Position numbers and translations under genes: made by a program. The notes under the pieces were generated by a model, which saw nothing but the letters and a program-made list of their open reading frames with translations, did no database searches and was not told the origin of the DNA. This document shows positions 30,060 through 42,749 of a stretch of DNA of 64,000 nucleotides, one piece after another; positions within the stretch are counted from its first letter, which is position 1; the number at the start of each line of letters is the position of its first letter. The stretch comes from Oricola indica (GTDB taxonomy: Bacteria > Pseudomonadota > Alphaproteobacteria > Rhizobiales > Rhizobiaceae), in contig NZ_JAINFJ010000003.1 in NCBI RefSeq assembly GCF_019966595.1, positions 527,674 to 591,673 of the forward strand, read 5' to 3'.

Positions 30060-31292
30060 ATGACCGACCCCGCCGCACCCGAAACCACACAAACCGAAAC
30101 CGCATGGACGATTGCCAAGCCGACCGCCCTCCTCGTTCTCGCCGACGGGACTGTTCTGGAAGGCAAGGGCTTTGGCGCAAGCGGCGCCGTGGAAGCGGAA
30201 GTCTGCTTCAACACGGCCATCACGGGATATCAGGAGATCCTGACCGACCCGTCCTATACCGGACAGATCGTGACCTTCACCTTCCCGCATATCGGCAATA
30301 TCGGCACGAATGACGAGGATCTCGAAGATCTGAACCCTGCGCGCCGGGCGGGTGCCGTCGGTGCGATCTTCAAGGCCGATATCACCGAGCCGTCGAACTA
30401 CCGCGCCTCAGAACATCTCGACGCATGGCTGAAGGCGCGCGGCATCGTTGCGCTCTCGGGCATCGATACGCGCGCGCTGACGGCGCATATCCGCGAGCAC
30501 GGCGTGCCGAACGCCGTATTGGCGCACGAACCGTCCGGGCAATTCGACATCGACGCGCTGAAGGCGCGCGCAAAAGCCTGGGGCGGACTGGTCGGCCTCG
30601 ATCTTGCGAAGGAAGTCACCTCGGGCCAGTCCTCGACATGGGAGGAGACGCCATGGGAGTGGGACAAGGGCTACGGATCGTATTCGGTCGGCGACGGGGA
30701 CATGCACATCGTCGCGCTCGACTATGGCGTGAAACGCAACATCCTGCGGCTTCTGGCCGGTCTGGGCACCAAGGTCACGGTCTTGCCGGCCACGGCGACA
30801 GCCGAAGACGTGCTGGCGCTGAAGCCTGACGGCATCTTCCTGTCGAACGGTCCGGGCGACCCGGCGGCGACCGGAGAATACGCCGTGCCGACGATCAAGG
30901 ATTTGCTCGATACCGGGATACCGGTCTTCGGCATCTGCCTTGGCCACCAGATGCTGGCGCTGGCGCTGGGCGCGAAGACCGTGAAGATGCACCAGGGCCA
31001 TCATGGCGCGAACCACCCGGTCAAGGACCACACCACCGGCAAGGTGGAGATCGTGTCGATGAACCACGGTTTCGCGGTCGATTCCGGCTCCCTGCCGGCA
31101 GGCGTGACCGAAACGCACATCTCGCTTTTCGACGGCTCGAACTGCGGATTGGCGGTCGATGGCAAGCCCGTCTTTTCGGTGCAACACCACCCGGAAGCTT
31201 CGCCCGGCCCGCAGGACAGCCATTATCTTTTCAAGCGCTTCCTGAACCTGATCCGCGAAAAGCGCGGCGAAGAGGCGCTGGCCGAGCGCTAA
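30060..31292 (+). CDS. carA: Carbamoyl-phosphate synthase, small subunit
   Basis: Glutaminase subunit that supplies ammonia to CarB for arginine and pyrimidine synthesis. The N-terminal domain has LADGTVLEGKGFGASG and EVCFNTAITGYQEILTDPSY; the class I amidotransferase domain has the nucleophile motif FGICLGHQ and HHPEASPGPQD. The frame is open from 30003, but homologues align from the ATG at 30060 (MTDPAAPE), giving 410 residues. carB lies 6.3 kb downstream, not adjacent. Confidence 0.96.
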   Translation: MTDPAAPETTQTETAWTIAKPTALLVLADGTVLEGKGFGASGAVEAEVCFNTAITGYQEILTDPSYTGQIVTFTFPHIGNIGTNDEDLEDLNPARRAGAVGAIFKADITEPSNYRASEHLDAWLKARGIVALSGIDTRALTAHIREHGVPNAVLAHEPSGQFDIDALKARAKAWGGLVGLDLAKEVTSGQSSTWEETPWEWDKGYGSYSVGDGDMHIVALDYGVKRNILRLLAGLGTKVTVLPATATAEDVLALKPDGIFLSNGPGDPAATGEYAVPTIKDLLDTGIPVFGICLGHQMLALALGAKTVKMHQGHHGANHPVKDHTTGKVEIVSMNHGFAVDSGSLPAGVTETHISLFDGSNCGLAVDGKPVFSVQHHPEASPGPQDSHYLFKRFLNLIREKRGEEALAER

Positions 31293-31339
31293 CGCCCCGA
31301 AAAGCTTTCCATATCCGCCGGATGCTCTAATCTCGGATC

Positions 31340-32659
31340 ATGGAAAGCTACGACATCACCGAATGGGGCCAGCGGCTGGGGGATTTCCTCCGCTTGCTGC
31401 AAGGCTATGTCGCGCAACCCTGGACGCTCTACCAGTTCCTGATCATCGCCGCCTGTTTCGGCGTCGCCTATCTGCTTTCGCTGAAGATCGAGCCTGCGCT
31501 CGAAGAGAGAGCGCGGCAGATCAAGGGCAATCCGGGGCTGTTGCGCGTCATCATCGCCTTCATGCGACGCACCGAATGGGTGATATTCCTTGTCTTCCTG
31601 GCGGTTGCCCGGGAAGCGATCCTGATGATGACATGGCCCAGCCGCAGCTACATGCTTTCACTGGCGCTGGTGCTCGGCTTCACATGGCTCGCCGCCTCCG
31701 TGCTGACACGGATCATCCGCAGCCGTTCGCTGGCCCGATTCGTGGCCTTCTGCATCTTTGTCTATGTCGCCGTCGGCGTCCTCGATGTGCGCGACGAGGC
31801 GCAGACATTCCTGGATGGTCTGGCGGTCAATCTGGGCGATTTCCGGCTGTCGGCGCTGTTCGTGCTCCGCGCTATCGCGGTGACGACGGTGCTGCTCTGG
31901 GTGGCGCATATCGCCGGCAGCTTCATCGCCAGCCTCATCGCCACCTCGTCGGACCTGTCGCCCTCTTTCAAGGTGCTGGCAGGGAAGGTGGTGAGCATCA
32001 CGCTCACCGTGCTGGCGGGGATGATCGCGCTCAATGCCATCGGCGTCGATCTGACCGCGCTGACGGTTTTTTCCGGCGCGGTCGGCGTCGGGCTCGGCTT
32101 CGGGCTGCAGAAAGTGGTGTCGAATTTCATCTCCGGCGTGATCATCCTTGCCGACAAGTCGATCAAGCCGGGCGACACGATCGAACTGGGCGACACGTTC
32201 GGATGGATCCGCGAATTGCGGGCCCGCTTCGTCTCGGTGATCACCCGCGACGGGCGTGAATACCTGATCCCGAACGAGGATCTGATTACCCAGCAGGTGA
32301 TCAACTGGTCGTTCTCCGACAAGTTTGTCCGCCTCGACGTCGATTTCGGCGTTTCCTATGACAGCGACCCGCATGAGGTGATCCGCATCGCCATCGAGGC
32401 GGCGCAGTCCGTCGAGCGCGTGGTGGCCAACAAAAAGCCGGTCTGCTGGATGACCGCCTTCGGGTCGTCGTCGATCGACTTCAAGCTGCGCTTCTGGATC
32501 ACCGATCCGCAGGGCGGATTGACCAATATTCGCGGCCAGGTGCTGCTGGCATTGTGGGACGCCTTCAAGGAGGCGGATATCAACATCCCCTTCCCGCATC
32601 GCGAGCTCATCATGCGCACGCCGGTGGAGGTGGTGCACAAGGATGGAAAGGCGGACTAG
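31340..32659 (+). CDS. Mechanosensitive ion channel (MscS family)
   Basis: 439 residues. Several extra N-terminal membrane segments precede the MscS core, whose pore-lining helix and beta domain show VGLGFGLQKVVSNFISGVII and DTIELGDTFGWIRELRAR. The C-terminal cytoplasmic cage follows. It likely relieves turgor on osmotic downshock. It stands 47 bases after carA without obvious functional link. Confidence 0.92.
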   Translation: MESYDITEWGQRLGDFLRLLQGYVAQPWTLYQFLIIAACFGVAYLLSLKIEPALEERARQIKGNPGLLRVIIAFMRRTEWVIFLVFLAVAREAILMMTWPSRSYMLSLALVLGFTWLAASVLTRIIRSRSLARFVAFCIFVYVAVGVLDVRDEAQTFLDGLAVNLGDFRLSALFVLRAIAVTTVLLWVAHIAGSFIASLIATSSDLSPSFKVLAGKVVSITLTVLAGMIALNAIGVDLTALTVFSGAVGVGLGFGLQKVVSNFISGVIILADKSIKPGDTIELGDTFGWIRELRARFVSVITRDGREYLIPNEDLITQQVINWSFSDKFVRLDVDFGVSYDSDPHEVIRIAIEAAQSVERVVANKKPVCWMTAFGSSSIDFKLRFWITDPQGGLTNIRGQVLLALWDAFKEADINIPFPHRELIMRTPVEVVHKDGKAD

Positions 32660-32738
32660 AAACCGGTCAAGGCGAATCTCTCCTGAAACGTTCCGGCGCC
32701 GTGTCATGCGATAGCGGCCCCGAAACAGGAGCCAGATC

Positions 32739-33110
32739 ATGCCGACACCGAACCTCGTCCTCCTCTATGTGGAAGACCCAGCCAAAAGCGCCGCATTCTA
32801 CGAAACGCTGTTCGAGACCGCGCCGACCGCAGTCTTCCCGACCTACGCCGCCTTCGATTTCGAGAACGGGACCAGCCTCGGCCTGTGGTCGACCGCCGCC
32901 CGGGATTTTGTCTCCGGCGGCTCGGGACACCGCAGCGAGATCGCTTTCATGGTTCCCGCCGAAGACGAGGTGCGGGCGTTGCACGAGCGGTGGTCGGAAG
33001 CGGGAATCGCGATCGAGCAGGCGTTGCACGACGCGGTCTTCGGCCTGACCTTCGTCGCCATCGATCCGGACGGGCACCGCATTCGCGTTTGCATGCCGGA
33101 CGAGACCTGA
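32739..33110 (+). CDS. VOC (glyoxalase/bleomycin-resistance) family protein
   Basis: 123 residues with the vicinal-oxygen-chelate fold: NLVLLYVEDPAKSAAFYETL at the start, a second half-module EIAFMVPAEDEVRALHERW, and the terminal AIDPDGHRIRVCMPD. An AGGAG ribosome-binding site precedes the ATG. It may bind or detoxify a small molecule; the ligand is not visible. Confidence 0.88.
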   Translation: MPTPNLVLLYVEDPAKSAAFYETLFETAPTAVFPTYAAFDFENGTSLGLWSTAARDFVSGGSGHRSEIAFMVPAEDEVRALHERWSEAGIAIEQALHDAVFGLTFVAIDPDGHRIRVCMPDET

Positions 33111-33139
33111 CAAACCGTCGGGCCTTCATCGCCGAACAT

Positions 33140-33766
33140 TCATCGTCGAATATGGCGCCCGTCATCGACGGTGGGGCCGTCCGGATCGGGCAGCACTTCC
33201 GGCGCGCCGCCAATCATCTCGCCGGCATAGGCCGCCTTGCCCTGCCGGGTGGCGGGGACGCCGCGGCGGCGCGCGGCGCCGGCCGTACCGCGGCCGACAA
33301 TGCGGCCACCCTGGGCCAGAAGCGCGGCCGCGAGGAAGCCAAGGGCGGCCCAGATCGCGCCTGTCGCCGTCAACGGCACGCCAGGCCTGAATTCCTGCCA
33401 TGCACCATGGACAAGCGTCGGGTCGCTTTCGCCGATCAGCGCGGCAGGCCGAGCGAAGTCCGGCCATGTCTCGAAGCGGACAGCCTGACGCTGCAGGCTC
33501 TCATAGCGGTGGATCGCCTTGCCGATTGACATGCCGCGCTCACGCAGGAAAGCGTCGGCGGAGGCGCGGTAGCGGCTCAGCGCTTCCTGCCGCGACAGGT
33601 CGCTGCGGTTGGCGTCGGCGTCGAAATCCTCGACGATCGTGCGCAATTCCTGCAATGCGCCGCCAAGGCGCTGGCGATATTGCTGGGTGAATTCCGGCGC
33701 CTGCGACGTCACCGCTGCACCGGCGATACCGGTCACGACGACAATGGTACGCGCAATCAGGGCCAT
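33140..33766 (-). CDS. DUF2937 family membrane protein
   Basis: 208 residues. An N-terminal hydrophobic segment is followed by QAPEFTQQYRQRLGGALQEL, characteristic of DUF2937, a coiled helical region, and a second hydrophobic segment (TATGAIWAALGFLAAALLAQ) before a basic tail. The start at 33766 follows a strong GGGAGGAG; the upstream open frame is the shadow of the next gene. Function unknown. Confidence 0.85.
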   Translation of the reverse strand: MALIARTIVVVTGIAGAAVTSQAPEFTQQYRQRLGGALQELRTIVEDFDADANRSDLSRQEALSRYRASADAFLRERGMSIGKAIHRYESLQRQAVRFETWPDFARPAALIGESDPTLVHGAWQEFRPGVPLTATGAIWAALGFLAAALLAQGGRIVGRGTAGAARRRGVPATRQGKAAYAGEMIGGAPEVLPDPDGPTVDDGRHIRR

Positions 33767-33839
33767 GCTCTCCTCCCGTGCAATGCAGATTAACACAGCC
33801 ATATGAAAAGTAATGTGCGGCGAGTTGGTTGCCCAGCGA

Positions 33840-34508
33840 TCAAGGCTGATCCTGATCGCCTGACGCCTTCTCCCCTTTCGGGCTGAGGCGATATACCCCG
33901 CGTTCGACGCGCTCGAACCAGCCATAGTGATCGTCGGCCATGATCGTGCGCGCACGGGTAACCCCGGTTTCCCTGGCAACGTGGGACGCCTTGGAAGGGC
34001 CGGCCTCGCCGAGATATGCCGCGACGCGCATGGCATCCTGCCGGTAGGCGGTCATGATCGTCGTGCGATTCGATCCGCCGAGATTGGGGTCTCCGACACG
34101 GCGGGCGAATTCGCGGAGCAAACGCGCCGATTTCGCTTTGCTTTTGCGCGGCGCATAGGGGCCGGGATCGAGGTGGATTTCCGTGAACCCGTCTTCCATG
34201 CGCACGGTAATCAGACCGAGACCCAGCCGGCGGCAGAGTTTCAGGTTGGATTTCAGCGATGAAAGGAATGCGCGGCCGCTTCCGCGCGGCACAGCCACAT
34301 AGACCGTGTCGGTAATCGCCAGCCGGTCGATCGCCTGATGGAAGAGCGACAGGGTGAACCCCGTTTTCAGTTCGACGACAAGGGGCGGCTCGTCACCTCG
34401 GACCCCGACGACATCCGCTGCGCCTATCTCCGACTTGACCTCGTAGCCCTGCTCCTCGAGCAACTTCTTGACCGGTGGATAGAGGTCGGTTTCCTTCGGC
34501 TTCGCCAT
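33840..34508 (-). CDS. DUF2161 PD-(D/E)XK nuclease-like protein
   Basis: 222 residues. Residues 8-60 carry a PD-(D/E)XK pattern: Asp in IGAADVVGVRG, then LVVELK as the ExK part, then a helix with Gln (LFHQAIDRL). This fold is shared by restriction enzymes and Holliday-junction resolvases. A C-terminal helical part (SHVARETGVTRARTIMADDHYG) looks like a winged helix and could bind DNA. The domain family is DUF2161; its target is unknown. It is followed ten bases upstream by the YpfJ-type gene on the same strand. Confidence 0.85.
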   Translation of the reverse strand: MAKPKETDLYPPVKKLLEEQGYEVKSEIGAADVVGVRGDEPPLVVELKTGFTLSLFHQAIDRLAITDTVYVAVPRGSGRAFLSSLKSNLKLCRRLGLGLITVRMEDGFTEIHLDPGPYAPRKSKAKSARLLREFARRVGDPNLGGSNRTTIMTAYRQDAMRVAAYLGEAGPSKASHVARETGVTRARTIMADDHYGWFERVERGVYRLSPKGEKASGDQDQP

Positions 34509-34517
34509 GCGAAGTCG

Positions 34518-35450
34518 TCAGACAGGATTGTTGAACGTGTCGCAATCCTGCAGCCGTCCGGACTGGAAGCCGCGATTGAACCAGTCGCGGCGCTGTGCCG
34601 ACGTGCCGTGGTTGAAGCTCTCGGGCACGATATAGCCCTGCGTCCGGCGCTGGATTGCATCGTCGCCGATCTGTGTCGCGGCGTTGAGCGCCTCCTCCAG
34701 GTCGCCGGCTTCAAGCAGCCCTTTCTGCGCCGTGAAATGCCCCCAGATGCCGGCGAAGCAATCGGCCTGCAGTTCCACGCGGACAGACATCGCATTCGCT
34801 TCGGCCGCGCTCATCGTGCGGCGCATGCGATTGAACTCCGGCAGGACGCCAATGACGTTCTGGACATGGTGGCCGACCTCATGCGCGACGACATAGGCCT
34901 GGGCGAAGTCGCCGGCAGCCTTGAAGCGACGCGCCAGTTCGTCGAAGAACGACACATCGAGATAAAGCTTCTTGTCGCCCGGACAGTAGAACGGGCCGGA
35001 TGCCGCGCTGGCGTAACCGCAGGCGGACGAAACCTGCCCTTCGAAGAGGACGAGGACCGGTTCCGGATAACGCTTGCCGTTTGCCTCGAAAATACCGCCC
35101 CAGACATCTTCCGTCTCGGCGAGCACAGTCGCGACGAACTGGGTCGTCTGATCGGTGCGTGTCGTGCCGGTTGGCGCGCTGGTCTGTGTCCGCGGCGCAA
35201 CCTGATCGAACGGGTTGGAGCCGCCGCTCCCCGCCAGGATCGCGAGAGGATCGATACCGCAGGAGCGCAGCACGAAGAACAGGACGACCAGCAAGACGAT
35301 CCCGCCTATCCCGCCGCCACCGGCGCGCATTGTGCGGCCGCCGGAGGGAATGCGCACACGCGGTCGGGGGGAATACCCGGAAGTGCGGCGGGAGCGTTTG
35401 CCGCGCATGTCCTGGATGTTCGAACTCTGTCGGCGGCCTTCCCAGCGCAT
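34518..35450 (-). CDS. YpfJ-type neutral zinc metallopeptidase
   Basis: 310 residues: a basic N-terminal part, one membrane segment (GGIGGIVLLVVLFFVLRSCG), then a metalloprotease domain with the HExxH zinc motif in VVAHEVGHHVQNVIG and a downstream QADCFAGIWGH where a second metal ligand is expected. The DUF2161 gene follows 10 bases downstream on the same strand, so they may share a transcript. Likely periplasmic; substrate unknown. Confidence 0.9.
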   Translation of the reverse strand: MRWEGRRQSSNIQDMRGKRSRRTSGYSPRPRVRIPSGGRTMRAGGGGIGGIVLLVVLFFVLRSCGIDPLAILAGSGGSNPFDQVAPRTQTSAPTGTTRTDQTTQFVATVLAETEDVWGGIFEANGKRYPEPVLVLFEGQVSSACGYASAASGPFYCPGDKKLYLDVSFFDELARRFKAAGDFAQAYVVAHEVGHHVQNVIGVLPEFNRMRRTMSAAEANAMSVRVELQADCFAGIWGHFTAQKGLLEAGDLEEALNAATQIGDDAIQRRTQGYIVPESFNHGTSAQRRDWFNRGFQSGRLQDCDTFNNPV

Positions 35451-35544
35451 ATGCTGTCTCCTTACGCACGAATCCCATCAATGGCGCAGGAATGAAAAAG
35501 CTTCAAGGCGTCGAAGGTTGCAGCCTGGCTTAACCCGGCGGCGG

Positions 35545-36051
35545 TCAAGCGGACAGGCCAAGGCGGCGCGCAAAACCCGGAAAGGCCTTCGCAGCGACAA
35601 AGAGGGCGAACAGAACCGCCGCGCCGACCGCCGCATACCCCAGCAAGGGATGATCGCCGTGAAAGGCGAGCCGGTTCATCAGGCGGCCCGGCAGGAAGGT
35701 GAAGGCCCCTGCCCCGATCAGCGCGAAGACGTAGAGACCGCGCATGGTGTTCAGGTGGCGAGCGATGTCGCGTTGCCGCGCGGCGCGCAGCGCGATCCAT
35801 AGCGAGCCCAGCGTGACGACGGAAAGGATGTGGATCGGGCTGAACGGGCCGATCATGCGGATCGTATGGATGACGAAGGAAGACAGTGCGGTCAGCGCCA
35901 TGAGTGCGACCCAGACCTTGCCGAGATTGCGGTGCAGGCGGTCGCCCTTTCGGCGGATCAGTACATAGCCGCCGATCAGGAAGGCGAGGATGGCGGCGAC
36001 GACGTGCACCTGAATGGCGAGCGATGCGTTTGCGAAGAGGGCGAGGTTCAC
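35545..36051 (-). CDS. DUF2306 family membrane protein
   Basis: 168 residues with four or five hydrophobic segments and a family-like block LIRRKGDRLHRNLGKVWVAL after the first. The start is a GTG at 36051 with AAGGAG seven bases before it; the upstream part of the open frame has no such character. It is divergent from the LytTR gene, with only 57 bases between the starts, so the two probably share control. Function unknown. Confidence 0.82.
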   Translation of the reverse strand: MNLALFANASLAIQVHVVAAILAFLIGGYVLIRRKGDRLHRNLGKVWVALMALTALSSFVIHTIRMIGPFSPIHILSVVTLGSLWIALRAARQRDIARHLNTMRGLYVFALIGAGAFTFLPGRLMNRLAFHGDHPLLGYAAVGAAVLFALFVAAKAFPGFARRLGLSA

Positions 36052-36108
36052 GGCAAACTCCTTTTGCGTGCGCTTTTCGTTGTTCGAAACGCTTGCTAGG
36101 AAAGCTGC

Positions 36109-36939
36109 ATGGAGCAGCACAATTCCGATTACGCGGACAGACGGGACGCCTTCGCGAAAGGCGGCGCGCTGCAATTCGCGCTTCGCGAAGTGCGGGGGCT
36201 TTTGCGTCGTCCGGGCTTCTGGATCGTGCTCGCGGCGGCCATCGCGATCCTCGTCGTCAGCGGCCCGTCCGACACGCTGACCCGTTTCAACGCAGCCGAG
36301 CGAACCGCCTATTGGGCGACGATCGCGTTCCCCACCTTCGTGACAGGCCAGTTTGCAACTGTGCTTCTCGTGCGGCTGATCCGGCCGCTCATCGGCGCGC
36401 GCATACCGTCGATCGCGCTCGGGGCGCTACTGGCCGCCTTGCCGATTACGGCGGAGGTCTGGCTGGTCAATTTCGTCTTTCCCGATTCAACGCCGACTTC
36501 CGCCGCCGATCTGGTGGGGCTCTACGGCATGTGCCTTGTGATCACGCTGGCGATCGCGACGATCTACGATGTGTCGAGCCCAAAGGCGGCGGAAACGGTC
36601 CCGTCTCCCGCACTCGCGGAGGACAACGGCAACCGCTTCCTGAAACGTATTCCGGCCCGACTGGGTACGGAACTCGTCAGCCTGCAGGCGCAGGATCATT
36701 ATCTGGAAGTGACGACGACCAGGGGGCACGATCTCATCCTGATGCGGCTCTCCGACGCGGAGGCCGAATTGGCCGGTTATCCCGGCATGCGCGTGCACCG
36801 GTCCTGGTGGGTGGCGCGCGCCGGCGTAGACGGCATCGAGACGGCGGGGGACCGAATGACGATCCGGCTGTCTAGCGGGGCCGTCGCGCCCGTCAGCCGT
36901 GCGAATCGGACGCGGGTGAAATCCTGGATGTCGGGATGA
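36109..36939 (+). CDS. Membrane-anchored LytTR-type transcription regulator
   Basis: 276 residues. Four hydrophobic segments fill residues 45-155, then a LytTR DNA-binding domain from about residue 180 (ELVSLQAQDHYLEVTTTRGH, HRSWWVARAGVDGI, VSRANRTRVKSWM). There is no receiver domain, so it is a one-component membrane regulator. AGGA lies before the ATG. The divergent DUF2306 membrane gene is the obvious candidate target or partner. Confidence 0.9.
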   Translation: MEQHNSDYADRRDAFAKGGALQFALREVRGLLRRPGFWIVLAAAIAILVVSGPSDTLTRFNAAERTAYWATIAFPTFVTGQFATVLLVRLIRPLIGARIPSIALGALLAALPITAEVWLVNFVFPDSTPTSAADLVGLYGMCLVITLAIATIYDVSSPKAAETVPSPALAEDNGNRFLKRIPARLGTELVSLQAQDHYLEVTTTRGHDLILMRLSDAEAELAGYPGMRVHRSWWVARAGVDGIETAGDRMTIRLSSGAVAPVSRANRTRVKSWMSG

Positions 36940-37005
36940 GCCCCCTACCGGATGGTTGAAGAGCATGTTTACGTAACGTTATAAAAACCATGTAACATTC
37001 GAAGA

Positions 37006-37434
37006 ATGAACGACATTCAGAAAAACAATCGAGAAAGCACTCGACGCCGCGCCCTAAAGGCCGGTCTGGTCTCCTACCATAATGACGAGATGTCGGTTCC
37101 TTGCACTGTTCGCGACGAGAGCGAGTCCGGCGCGCGGCTGCAATTCGAGCGCCACGTCAATCTGCCGGCAAGCTTTCACCTGACGGTCCCGCTCGACGGC
37201 AAGAAATGGCCTGCAGCGGTCCAGTGGACCAAAGGCCTGGTCTGCGGCGTACGTTTCACCGGTCCGGCGGTTCCCTCAGACATACACCGCAACCAGTATA
37301 TCGAGCACTATCAGCCTGACGAGAACGCCGGCCAAGAGCCCGGCGCAAGACCATCGGCCACTCCAGCGCCTGAAACCGAAAGACAGCCGGCGCCATCGAC
37401 CATCCGCAGGAAGCCATTCGGTCGGCGCAAATAG
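37006..37434 (+). CDS. PilZ domain protein
   Basis: 142 residues. The PilZ part (residues 1-95) has RRRALKAG and DESESGARL, matching the RxxxR and DxSxxG cyclic-di-GMP contacts; a disordered Pro-, Ala- and Arg-rich tail follows. A second stand-alone PilZ gene lies at 27758. Interaction partners are unknown, and whether it binds the nucleotide is inferred from the motifs. Confidence 0.87.
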   Translation: MNDIQKNNRESTRRRALKAGLVSYHNDEMSVPCTVRDESESGARLQFERHVNLPASFHLTVPLDGKKWPAAVQWTKGLVCGVRFTGPAVPSDIHRNQYIEHYQPDENAGQEPGARPSATPAPETERQPAPSTIRRKPFGRRK

Positions 37435-37599
37435 TCGATCGGGGTCGCCCTCGGCCGACGGATTTTTCTCGGCAAAACTTCCGCAGGGGGTTACATGGCG
37501 AAGCGGTTTACCCTATAGCCCGCGTCTAGCCTGAAATTCGAGTTTTCACGCCGGATGAGCCCAGCCCATCCGGTCGTTTTGCACGAGCCGGACCACACC

Positions 37600-41103
<3,504 letters not shown>

Positions 41104-41112
41104 AGAAATCCG

Positions 41113-41132
41113 GGCGGGCTTAACGGCCCGCC
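41113..41132. terminator. Possible bidirectional hairpin between carB and MFS gene
   Basis: A perfect 7-base-pair stem (GGCGGGC with GCCCGCC, loop of six) lies between two convergent genes and overlaps the stop of the MFS gene. There is no strong T run on either side, so it may be a weak or Rho-assisted terminator. Confidence 0.4.
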
Positions 41133-42589
41133 ATCCTCACTGTCTGAAAGCCGAAGACCGCCGCGATTGCCGCAACCATGGCCGCCGCCACATAGGCGAC
41201 GACCATGCCCGTGCGGGCGCCATCCATATCCGCCGTATCGCCGAAGCCCGCCAGGTTGGCGACAAGGCCGAATATGGCGGCCCCGAGTGCGTAGCCAGCG
41301 GTTTGCAGGGTCGGCAGCATGGCCGAGGTTCGGTCGCGTTCCACGCCGCCGCCGACCCGGTCCATCAGCAATTGGCAGAGCGGGCCCCAATTCAGCCCCA
41401 TCCCAACGCCCATCGTGACCTGTCCGACGATCACCAAGGGCAGTGCATGAGCGGCAACGCCTATGGCCGCGAACACCATCCCGAAGGTCAGCAGCACCGA
41501 CGAAACCGCGATCGCGCGCAATCGTCCAACCTCGCCCGGGATCATGGCAACGAGGATCGCGGTGCCGCTCCAGGCGACGGCAAGACTTGCGGCCCACGCG
41601 CCCGCTAGGGTCGGGCCATGCCCCCACAGGAACTGGAACCCGTAGACCATGAAGACGGCGCCGGCCGCCTGCGCCAGCGGCATCAGCAAAATGACCCACA
41701 GCCCCGCGCCGACCACGTCGTCCCAACGAAACGCAGTGGCGGGCAGGATGGCGCTCCTGCTGCGCCGGTCACGGCGAAAGGTGGCGTAGAGCATCAACAT
41801 TGCCGCGCCGGACATGGCAATCGCGAGACCCGGCGTCGTGGCGGCCGCAACGGAGATCAGAAGGATGGCACCGCCCGCGAGGGTCAAACGCCCGACAGGC
41901 ATCGGCGCCACGGCATCGGCCTCGCCGCCCGGCGGAACGGTCGGGAAGACGAGAATGATAAATGCGATTCCCATGGCGATGTTGAAGGCGAATGCCATTC
42001 GCCAGGAAAGGAACTCGGTCAGGAAGCCCGCGAGCAAAGGACCGCTGAATGCCGCTATCGCCCAAATGAAGGCTTCGAGGCCGAAGATTTTCTGCACGAG
42101 CCTTGGCGGAAACAGGACCGGGATCAGCGCGTAACAAATCGCCGCGACAACACCCTCCCCAAAGCCCTGCAATGCCCGCCCTGTTATGAGGACCGGCATG
42201 TTGGGAGCGAATACCGTGATGATGCTGCCGACAAGGAAAATCAGGGCCGAAACCACCAGCGCCCGGCGCGCGCCCAGCCTCGCCTTGACATCGGTCGCGG
42301 CCAGTCCGCCCACGATCGCGAAAACGAGAAAGAAGGTGAAGGCCCAGGAAATCAGCGCCGCTCCGCCGAGTTCCTCCACGGCCGACGGCAGCGCCGTCGA
42401 GATGAAGAATTCGTTGAACGCATAGAGCGCGACGCCGAGGCTGATCGTCGTCGTCGGGCCGAGATAGCGCAGCGAAAGAAGCGCGCGCCATTCGCCTTCG
42501 GCAAAGGCCGGCATCTGATCTGTCAAAAGCAACTCCCGCGCGTTCCATCCGGGCGGAACTGCTACAACCTCAACGGTGGTTGAGGTCAA
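41120..42589 (-). CDS. MFS transporter
   Basis: 489 residues with 12 to 14 hydrophobic segments. The segment near residue 100 has the MFS A-like motif KARLGARRALVVSALIFLVG, and RALQGFGEGVVAAICYALI marks the following helix as in the drug:H+ antiporter group. A soluble 40-residue N-terminal part precedes the first helix. The substrate cannot be read. It is divergent from an orphan gene at 42750, with an imperfect inverted repeat between them. Confidence 0.87.
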   Translation of the reverse strand: MTSTTVEVVAVPPGWNARELLLTDQMPAFAEGEWRALLSLRYLGPTTTISLGVALYAFNEFFISTALPSAVEELGGAALISWAFTFFLVFAIVGGLAATDVKARLGARRALVVSALIFLVGSIITVFAPNMPVLITGRALQGFGEGVVAAICYALIPVLFPPRLVQKIFGLEAFIWAIAAFSGPLLAGFLTEFLSWRMAFAFNIAMGIAFIILVFPTVPPGGEADAVAPMPVGRLTLAGGAILLISVAAATTPGLAIAMSGAAMLMLYATFRRDRRSRSAILPATAFRWDDVVGAGLWVILLMPLAQAAGAVFMVYGFQFLWGHGPTLAGAWAASLAVAWSGTAILVAMIPGEVGRLRAIAVSSVLLTFGMVFAAIGVAAHALPLVIVGQVTMGVGMGLNWGPLCQLLMDRVGGGVERDRTSAMLPTLQTAGYALGAAIFGLVANLAGFGDTADMDGARTGMVVAYVAAAMVAAIAAVFGFQTVRMAGR

Positions 42590-42630
42590 GAGAATAAACC
42601 TTGAACCGGCACCGAATTGATGGAGCGGCG

Positions 42631-42655
42631 TGATATGCGTAGCTTGCGCGTATCA
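42631..42655. repeat. Imperfect 9-base inverted repeat in divergent promoter region
   Basis: tgatatgcg and cgcgtatca are complementary with one mismatch and are separated by seven bases. They lie between the MFS gene and the divergent gene at 42750. The size and place suggest an operator rather than a terminator, but no regulator is next to it. Confidence 0.4.
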
Positions 42656-42749
42656 GATGCTCGACGCTTGAAGGCACAGTAATGCAGTTGTCGCGCCGTG
42701 TACGGCGTTTGGAGGATTTCAGACGAACCTCTTTTCCGGAGCTGAACCG

